Source of the DNA: Anaerolineae bacterium | GTDB lineage: Bacteria; Chloroflexota; Anaerolineae; B4-G1; SLSP01 | Assembly: GCA_016928755.1 (NCBI GenBank) | Contig: JAFGKB010000071.1 | Location: 1 to 10,536 of the forward strand | Direction of reading: 5' to 3' | DNA: 10,536 nt | In this document: piece after piece, positions 6,154 through 10,536 of the stretch | How the letters are laid out: each line of letters opens with the position of its first letter | Numbering within the stretch: the first letter of the stretch is position 1 | Program-made: the position numbers and the translations under genes | Notes under the pieces: model-generated | The model's input: the letters and a program-made list of their open reading frames with translations, nothing else | Databases searched by the model: none | What the model was told of the DNA's origin: nothing

Positions 6154-6208
6154 GGTAAATTGTCTATGGGTAAATTGCCCATTGGCAAATGGTTATAGCC
6201 AATTTATC
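6154..6208. repeat. Phased 9-bp repeats with an inverted copy
   Basis: GGTAAATTG occurs at 6154-6162 and 6169-6177, and a degenerate copy GGCAAATGG at 6184-6192, all exactly 15 bp apart. An inverted relative CCAATTTATC follows at 6199-6208. The block lies just after the phosphoesterase stop. It could bind a protein or form a weak stem on RNA; no T-tract follows, so it is not an obvious terminator. The rest of the gap, about 6210-6374, is AT-rich with nothing I recognise. Confidence 0.5.
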
Positions 6209-6374
6209 AACTTAACCTACATTCCTACTCTTGCTCATAAAAATTATACAAGACGCTAATATATCTTTAATATGCTGTTAACAAACAGGTGTTATAGTAA
6301 TAGATGGTGTTCTGTTATAGGGCCTTGTTTTTACGATATTACTTAGCCTAGTTAAGTTAAAAAAGTCGAAAAAC

Positions 6375-6403
6375 TTGACGGAAATTATTCCGTGTGCTAT
6401 AAT
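6375..6403 (+). promoter_or_regulatory. Strong promoter of the yceD-like gene
   Basis: TTGACG (6375-6380) and a perfect TATAAT (6398-6403) are separated by 17 bp. This is the best promoter in the window. Start is expected near 6410, giving a leader of about 31 nt that contains GGTATAGTACC, a possible 5'-end hairpin, and the Shine-Dalgarno region. Confidence 0.85.
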
Positions 6404-6440
6404 GCTATGGGGTATAGTACCTAGGAAGGGGGCCGGTGGT

Positions 6441-6950
6441 ATGATACAAGTTAACTTGAGTTCACTGGTCAACGCTGAGATTGGGCAACGTAAAGTTGTT
6501 GTTTTGGACCTAGATAATCTTGTTGTGGGTGACCTTTACTTAGAATATTTGCAGGGTGAAATTACATTTACCCGAGTTGCCAAGGAAATCTTAACCAGAG
6601 CAAACCTGGACGCGAGTGTGCAGGTAGACTGTACTCGCTGTTTAGAATCTTTTTTCCAACCTGTCATCATTGAATTAGATGATACTATTGGTCTTCCCGG
6701 TGCAGAATTGAGCCCAGAGAACCCGGTTCGTGTTACTGATGATGGATGGGCGGATCTGGCCCCCCTGATTCGTGAGTGCGCATGGCTTAGTTTGCCTTTA
6801 AATCCTGTATGTTCTGTTGATTGTCAGGGGTTATGTCTTCAGTGTGGCGGGAATTTAAATCAGGGTGCTTGTACGTGTTCGGACTATGATTCGATAGATC
6901 CACGTTGGGATGCACTTAAGGTGCTTTTAAATAATCAGGATGAAGAATAA
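6441..6950 (+). CDS. yceD: DUF177/YceD family protein
   Basis: A 169-residue member of the DUF177 family, linked in E. coli and plants to 23S rRNA accumulation and ribosome biogenesis. Visible features are an N-terminal beta-rich half, a CTRC pair (C64, C67), and a C-terminal cysteine cluster (C124, C128, C132, C135, C144, C146) in the style DCQGLCLQCGGNLN, which suggests zinc binding. The open frame extends upstream, but the promoter -10 box lies inside that extension. The ATG at 6441, preceded by GGAAGGGGG (6424-6432), is therefore the start. In many bacteria rpmF (ribosomal protein L32) follows directly; here no small zinc-ribbon gene follows and the next gene is the primary sigma factor. 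Family call is good; molecular role is known only in outline. Confidence 0.88.
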   Translation: MIQVNLSSLVNAEIGQRKVVVLDLDNLVVGDLYLEYLQGEITFTRVAKEILTRANLDASVQVDCTRCLESFFQPVIIELDDTIGLPGAELSPENPVRVTDDGWADLAPLIRECAWLSLPLNPVCSVDCQGLCLQCGGNLNQGACTCSDYDSIDPRWDALKVLLNNQDEE

Positions 6951-7001
6951 CACAGCCTCAAATTAACTTCTTATTTTTTTAAATCTTTTTCCCAGAAATG
7001 C

Positions 7002-7030
7002 CTGACGCGGGATATTTATGTGTTTATAAC
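7002..7030 (+). promoter_or_regulatory. Candidate rpoD promoter
   Basis: CTGACG (7002-7007) and TATAAC (7025-7030) are spaced by 17 bp. Expected start is near 7037, about 43 nt before the sigma-factor ATG. No clear terminator separates yceD from this gene, so read-through from the yceD promoter is also possible. Confidence 0.55.
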
Positions 7031-7079
7031 TTAGTGTGATCTTGAGGGGGATTGCACGCTGAGTTTTTAAAGGAGGCGT

Positions 7080-8288
7080 ATGGACGCAGTCGCTGATCTG
7101 TTAGAAAAAGCTGAAATCCAAGGGTTTTTGACAATAGAAGATGTAGCCGAAGCCTTGGAAGCGTTGGATGATGAGGAATCCTTGGGTTCTGTTGTCAGTG
7201 AATTGCAGCAGGCTGGGATTGAATTTGACTTAGATGACGTCTCACCCGGTGATGATGATGTCCCGGATGAAGAGCCTGTTGATAAACTTGAAGCTGATGT
7301 TGTTGATGTAGATGACGATGATGACGATGAAGACGATGATAAAGAGAGTTGGGACGAGGAAGCGTATGACCTTAGTGGTATCGGTGTAGATGATACGGTC
7401 GCTCTTTATCTGCGTGAAATGGCCCGCGTGCCCCTGTTAACTAACGAAGAAGAAGTTACTATCGCTAAACAAATTGAGGCCGGGCGTGCCGCACAGCGTT
7501 CACTCCAGAATAATGGTTGTAATGAGGACGAACGCGACGTTTTAAATCAGATTATTATTATCGGTGTTGATGCCCGTGAGCACTTAATCCGGGCTAACAC
7601 CCGCTTGGTAGTTAGTATTGCCAAGAAGTATATTGGACGTGGTGTGCCTTTCTTGGACTTAATCCAAGAGGGGAACCTAGGTTTGATGAAAGCTGTCGAG
7701 AAGTTTGAATACCAGCGGGGGTATCGTTTTAGCACTTATGCCACTTGGTGGATCCGACAGACCATCACCCGTGCGATTGCAGACCAGGGGCGCACTATCC
7801 GTGTCCCTGTTCATATGAGCGACCGCATTCGGCGCCTTTATCGTCGTGCTCAGGAGATCGAACAGGAGCGGGGTGTCCGTCCTTCGCCAGAGGAACTGGC
7901 CGAGGAGATGGGGCTGGAGCCGCGTAAGGTACAGTGGATGATGCGTGTATCCTGGCAACCCTTGAGCCTGGAACGTCCGGTGGGTGAGGAAGAGGACAGT
8001 GAATTAAGTAACTTTATTGAGGATGAACAGACGCCAACGCCACCCGATACAACTTACCAAGCGTTGTTGCATGACCGTTTAGAGGAAGCCCTGTCTTCCT
8101 TAAGTCCGCGTGAAGTTCGTATTTTACGGATGCGCTTTGGCTTGCAAAACGGGCGCAGCTATACGTTGGAGGAAGTCGGTCGTAAATTTGGCCTTACTCG
8201 TGAACGTATTCGCCAAATTGAAGGTCAGGCATTGCGCCGCCTGCGCCATCCTAGCCGCAGCCGTGATTTGAGGGATTACTTACAATGA
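7080..8288 (+). CDS. rpoD: Primary RNA polymerase sigma factor (sigma70 group 1)
   Basis: The housekeeping sigma subunit, 402 residues. Region 1.1-like helices occupy about 1-55; a very acidic linker (about 52-95, including ten Asp/Glu in a row at 78-87) follows; region 1.2 is DDTVALYLREMARVPLLTNE (104-123); region 2 runs from about 165 to 246, with FLDLIQEGNLGLMKAVEKFE and the -10 recognition and melting segment RFSTYATWWIRQTITRAI; region 3 is about 247-320; region 4 is about 332-402, with the -35 helix-turn-helix TLEEVGRKFGLTRERIRQIE (372-381 core). It lacks the large insert of E. coli sigma70 between 1.2 and 2, as in other sigmaA proteins. AGGAGG (7071-7076) lies only 3 nt before the ATG, and an in-frame stop at 7068 excludes a longer start. 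The consensus promoters nearby fit its expected specificity. Confidence 0.96.
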   Translation: MDAVADLLEKAEIQGFLTIEDVAEALEALDDEESLGSVVSELQQAGIEFDLDDVSPGDDDVPDEEPVDKLEADVVDVDDDDDDEDDDKESWDEEAYDLSGIGVDDTVALYLREMARVPLLTNEEEVTIAKQIEAGRAAQRSLQNNGCNEDERDVLNQIIIIGVDAREHLIRANTRLVVSIAKKYIGRGVPFLDLIQEGNLGLMKAVEKFEYQRGYRFSTYATWWIRQTITRAIADQGRTIRVPVHMSDRIRRLYRRAQEIEQERGVRPSPEELAEEMGLEPRKVQWMMRVSWQPLSLERPVGEEEDSELSNFIEDEQTPTPPDTTYQALLHDRLEEALSSLSPREVRILRMRFGLQNGRSYTLEEVGRKFGLTRERIRQIEGQALRRLRHPSRSRDLRDYLQ

Positions 8289-8314
8289 TATATGGTTGTT
8301 TAGTTGCTATATCA
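8286..8314 (+). repeat. AT-rich inverted repeat at the rpoD stop codon
   Basis: TGATATA (8286-8292, beginning with the rpoD stop) pairs perfectly with TATATCA (8308-8314) around 15 nt. No T-tract follows. It may protect the mRNA 3' end or be chance. Confidence 0.3.
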
Positions 8315-8340
8315 GAAAATACCAAGGGTATGATGTGTTG

Positions 8341-8443
8341 CGTGCCGTGGTGCTCGGGGTCTAGCGAGGCCCGCTGAGCACAATGGTTCGTGATGCACGG
8401 AACACGGTTAACTCACCCGCCAGCCTCGCTGGCGGGTTTTTCT
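8341..8443 (+). other. Folded intergenic RNA: attenuator-like element or small RNA
   Basis: The segment holds three consecutive hairpins: GTGCTC (8350-8355) with GAGCAC (8376-8381); GTTCGTG (8386-8392) with CACGGAAC (8396-8403, one bulged G); and the terminator hairpin at 8416-8436. AGCGAGGC (8363-8370) inside the first hairpin is exactly complementary to GCCTCGCT (8423-8430) in the terminator, extendable to 10 pairs with one wobble, so the terminator could be disrupted by an alternative fold. A TATGAT (8329-8334) lies 7 nt before the structured part, but with only a poor -35. I recognise no known RNA family. Pairings are seen; function is inference. Confidence 0.4.
8415..8443 (+). terminator. 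Intrinsic terminator after rpoD
   Basis: CCCGCCAGC (8416-8424) pairs perfectly with GCTGGCGGG (8428-8436) around a CTC loop, flanked by an A-T pair, and is followed by TTTTTCTT (8437-8444 region). It lies about 130 nt after the rpoD stop and upstream of the metG promoter, so it ends the sigma-factor transcript or a short RNA from the intergenic region. Confidence 0.93.
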
Positions 8444-8475
8444 TATTTCAGTGCGATTGGTTGTTGGGTAGTGCA

Positions 8476-8494
8476 AAAGATTGGCCCAATCTTT
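8476..8494. promoter_or_regulatory. 19-bp inverted repeat, candidate operator upstream of metG
   Basis: AAAGATTGG (8476-8484), one central C, and CCAATCTTT (8486-8494) form a perfect 9-bp-armed inverted repeat. Its centre is about 19 bp upstream of the metG -35. The near-zero spacer and absence of a following T-run fit a dimeric regulator site better than a terminator. Confidence 0.5.
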
Positions 8495-8503
8495 GATAGC
8501 AAC

Positions 8504-8531
8504 TTGGGTTATTTTAACATTCAGTTATACT
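8504..8531 (+). promoter_or_regulatory. Candidate metG promoter
   Basis: TTGGGT (8504-8509) and TATACT (8526-8531) are separated by 16 bp. Start is expected near 8538, leaving a leader of about 20 nt with AGGAGGAG (8547-8554). The short leader rules out a T-box or riboswitch between this promoter and metG. Confidence 0.55.
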
Positions 8532-8558
8532 CTACATGAATTTATTAGGAGGAGCATA

Positions 8559-10328
8559 ATGGGTAAAAAAGTTTTAGTAGCTATTGCCTGGCCTTATGCA
8601 AATGGCGATCTTCACATCGGTCATTTGGCCGGCGCGTATCTCCCGGCTGATATTTATGCGCGTTATAACCGCCTAGTGGGCAATGATGTTCTGATGGTCT
8701 CTGGCTCTGATTCACATGGGACCCCCATAACCGTCCGTGCGGATAAAGAAGACCTCACACCACGAGAAGTCTTTGAGCGTTACCACAATCGTTTCCTGGA
8801 AACCCAGGAACAAATCGGCATCTCATACGATCTCTTCACCCATACCGATACCCCTAACCATCACCGGGTGGCCCAGGATTTATTCCTGCAATTGTTGGAA
8901 CACGGGTATATTTATAAGGAAACGCAGAAGCAATTCTACTCTGAGACTCTGCAACGTTACTTGCCGGACCGGTACGTCGAGGGTACTTGCCCCGATTGTG
9001 GCTATCTGGAGGCCCGTGGTGACCAATGTGATAATTGCGGCCATCTCCTAGACGCTTTAGATTTGATTGACCCCCGCTGTAAAATTGATGGTTCGATCCC
9101 TGTAGTGCGTGAGACAGAACATTTCTTTCTTGACCTCGAGAAGTTACAAGCTGTAATCTTGGCCTATCTCGAAGAGGGTAAAGAAGACTGGCGTCCCAAC
9201 GTTTTGAAATTCTCCATCAATTATGTTAAAGGTGGCCTCAAAGGGCGTCCCATTACTCGTGATATTACCTGGGGCATTCCTGTTCCCGTGCCGGGTTATG
9301 AGAGCAAACGTCTCTATGTCTGGTTTGAGGCGGTGATGGGTTATCTTTCGGCCAGCATTGAGTGGGCCAAACTCTCCGGTGATCCGGACGCCTGGAAGCA
9401 ATGGTGGTATGACCCTGAAGCGTTAACCGTTTATTTCATCGGCAAGGACAACATTCCCTTCCATACCATTATCTGGCCGGCAGAACTCAAAGGTATTGAC
9501 CGTATCTATGAGGATGATCCCGATAAGCATCTCAATCTGCCTTATGATGTGCCCTCTAATGAATTCATGAACCTTGCCGGTGCTCAATTCTCCAAGAGTC
9601 GGGGCCATATGATCACCTTGCCCGATGTCCTTTCCCGCTATGATGCCGACGCAATCCGGTACTACATCACTGTCGTTATGCCAGAGACCAGTGACAGCGA
9701 TTTTCTCTGGGATGATTTCTTGCAACGGAACAATGGCGAACTGGTGGGCGTGTGGGGGAATCTCTCCCATCGCGTGCTCTCTTTCACCTATAAGTATTTC
9801 GAGGCTGTTCCCGAACCCGGTCCCCTGGCTGCGGTTGACCAGGAGTTATTGGACAAAGTCCCGGCCGCTTTTGAAAGTGTTGGTCAGCGTTTAGCGGCCC
9901 GGCAGTTCCGTACAGCGCTTCTTGAGGCTCTTAACCTGGCCCGTGAGGCCAACCGCTACCTGGAAGTCAAATCTCCCTGGGTGCAGCTTAAACAGGACAA
10001 GGAAGCTGCCGGTACCAGCCTTTATGTGGCTTTGCAGGCCATTAATGCCCTCAAAGTACTTCTCGCCCCTTTCTTACCCTTCTCTTCGGAGCGCTTGCAC
10101 CAGGTATTGGGTTATGAGACCCCTCTCTTTGGCGAGCAGTATATTGAGAAAGTCGAGGCCGATGGTGAGACTCACCATGTCTTGCGCTATGCTTCTGAGA
10201 GTGCTGCGGGTAAATGGGCCTTTGAGCAATTGCCCGCCGGCCGGCCTTTGCAAAAGCCGCAGCCAATTTTCAAGAAACTAGACGAAAGTATTGTCGAGGA
10301 AGAGCTTGCCCGCATGGGAGCTGCATAA
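8559..10328 (+). CDS. metG: Methionyl-tRNA synthetase
   Basis: Charges tRNA-Met with methionine in the cytosol; 589 residues. The class I HIGH motif is intact (H19-H22, in PYANGDLHIGH). A single zinc knuckle is formed by CPDC (144-147) and CDNC (157-160) in the connective-peptide domain. The KMSKS loop is QFSKS (343-347): the catalytic second Lys (K346) is kept while the first position is Gln. The C-terminal helical anticodon-binding domain follows (about 385-560), and there is no Trbp111-like C-terminal tRNA-binding domain. The frame is open 26 codons further upstream, but AGGAGGAG lies 4-6 nt before the ATG at 8559 and the MGKKVLVAIAWPYANG beginning matches the family, so the longer start is rejected. 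The 3' end overlaps the likely start of a downstream membrane glycosyltransferase gene. Confidence 0.96.
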   Translation: MGKKVLVAIAWPYANGDLHIGHLAGAYLPADIYARYNRLVGNDVLMVSGSDSHGTPITVRADKEDLTPREVFERYHNRFLETQEQIGISYDLFTHTDTPNHHRVAQDLFLQLLEHGYIYKETQKQFYSETLQRYLPDRYVEGTCPDCGYLEARGDQCDNCGHLLDALDLIDPRCKIDGSIPVVRETEHFFLDLEKLQAVILAYLEEGKEDWRPNVLKFSINYVKGGLKGRPITRDITWGIPVPVPGYESKRLYVWFEAVMGYLSASIEWAKLSGDPDAWKQWWYDPEALTVYFIGKDNIPFHTIIWPAELKGIDRIYEDDPDKHLNLPYDVPSNEFMNLAGAQFSKSRGHMITLPDVLSRYDADAIRYYITVVMPETSDSDFLWDDFLQRNNGELVGVWGNLSHRVLSFTYKYFEAVPEPGPLAAVDQELLDKVPAAFESVGQRLAARQFRTALLEALNLAREANRYLEVKSPWVQLKQDKEAAGTSLYVALQAINALKVLLAPFLPFSSERLHQVLGYETPLFGEQYIEKVEADGETHHVLRYASESAAGKWAFEQLPAGRPLQKPQPIFKKLDESIVEEELARMGAA

Positions 10329-10536
10329 AGCGGCCCGCCGACGTTTAGTTCCGAGTTTCCTTCTCTTTACAATTCTTGTCCTTACCCTGGATTTCCAGTC
10401 TTTGTGGTGGGACGAGGGTATCAGCTTGCACCTGGCGACAAGCTCTTTCATGGAAATTGTCGCCGACCGTGCCGCCAATATTCACCCACCCCTTTACTTT
10501 TTTGTGCTTAAGGGGTGGGTAACTCTCGCCGGGGAT
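10306..10536 (+). CDS. Partial GT-C membrane glycosyltransferase (GT39/ArnT-like), 5' end
   Basis: An open frame without stops continues to the window edge and encodes an N-terminal fragment of about 77 residues. A basic stretch (KAARRR) precedes a hydrophobic first membrane segment (LVPSFLLFTILVLTLDF). This is followed by SLWWDEGISLHLAT, with the acidic pair found in the first external loop of GT-C enzymes, and by NIHPPLYFFVLKGWVTLAG, the IHPPLY-type start of the next amphipathic/membrane part. These features are typical of dolichyl-phosphate-mannose or polyprenyl-phosphate-sugar transferases. There is no ATG or GTG in the frame near the beginning. TTG at 10306, after GAGGAAG, is my best start and overlaps the metG end by 23 nt; TTG at 10291 is another option. 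The 3' part lies outside the window. Confidence 0.7.
   Translation, partial: MPAWELHKAARRRLVPSFLLFTILVLTLDFQSLWWDEGISLHLATSSFMEIVADRAANIHPPLYFFVLKGWVTLAGD

Noticed and set aside
6404..6426. A FapR-like half site (TAGTACCTAGG) just after the yceD -10 box
   Set aside because: Only one half resembles the Bacillus FapR operator as I recall it, the other half does not match, and the short hairpin GGTATAGTACC explains part of the symmetry.
6375..6440. A 22-codon extension of the yceD frame
   Set aside because: It begins at the -35 box and contains the TATAAT of a near-consensus promoter; the ATG at 6441 has its own ribosome-binding site.
6278..6472. A 64-residue minus-strand frame in the gap before yceD
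   Set aside because: It runs across the strong rightward promoter and into yceD, lacks a ribosome-binding site and resembles no family I know.
8341..8443. T-box, SAM riboswitch, tRNA or SRP RNA in the rpoD-metG gap
   Set aside because: The T-box antiterminator signature, SAM-I core, tRNA arms with a CCA end, and SRP apical loop were each looked for and not found; the metG promoter also lies downstream of the terminator.
8481..8558. A 26-codon N-terminal extension of metG starting at TTG 8481
   Set aside because: The extension covers the candidate operator and promoter, and a strong AGGAGGAG precedes the ATG at 8559, whose protein start matches the MetRS family.
1..10536. CRISPR arrays, insertion sequences, tRNA genes or attachment sites
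   Set aside because: No regular spacer-repeat array, transposase frame, terminal inverted repeats with target duplication, or tRNA-like sequence was seen on either strand.

Overview
This 10.5 kb window is a bacterial chromosomal segment of mostly housekeeping genes, with one accessory-looking gene pair inserted among them. Several traits fit Chloroflexota (Anaerolineae or relatives): a type 2 IPP isomerase paired with a GGPP-type polyprenyl synthase carrying a DDLLG second motif, a short primary sigma factor with a long acidic N-terminal linker, a 589-residue zinc-type MetRS, and strong Shine-Dalgarno sites with sigma70-like promoters. That placement is inference from protein style; no rRNA or marker search was possible.

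Layout. (1) 41-1009 (+): ATP-type 6-phosphofructokinase with some unusual active-site residues, ending at a long bidirectional terminator (1043-1094). (2) 1115-4988 (-): one apparent operon, transcribed leftwards in the order fni, polyprenyl diphosphate synthase, ABC/AAA_21-type ATPase, DUF4276 TOPRIM-like protein. Gaps are 5 nt, about 24 nt and a 1-nt overlap. The first two genes make isoprenoid precursors. The last two form a split OLD-like ATPase/nuclease pair that resembles anti-phage modules and appears to ride on the housekeeping operon. (3) 4989-5244: a divergent promoter region in which the -35 boxes of the leftward and rightward promoters lie back to back, 2 bp apart. (4) 5245-5502 (+): acyl carrier protein with its own promoter and terminator, followed at once by a YfcE-like phosphoesterase (5564-6145) with no visible Shine-Dalgarno. 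(5) 6146-6440: no gene seen; it holds a 15-bp-phased repeat cluster, AT-rich sequence without recognisable content (about 6210-6374), and a near-consensus promoter. (6) 6441-6950 (+): DUF177/YceD, then 7080-8288 (+) primary sigma factor with its own promoter. (7) 8289-8558: a run of RNA hairpins ending in an intrinsic terminator, a 19-bp perfect inverted repeat, and the metG promoter. (8) 8559-10327 (+): metG, overlapped at its end by the start of a GT-C membrane glycosyltransferase (GT39/ArnT-like) that runs off the window.

Functionally the window covers glycolysis, isoprenoid precursor synthesis, fatty-acid carrier, rRNA/ribosome-linked YceD, core transcription and translation (sigma, MetRS). 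The most interesting points are the defence-like pair embedded in the isoprenoid operon, the shared fni/acpP promoter architecture, and the folded intergenic RNA plus operator-like palindrome before metG.
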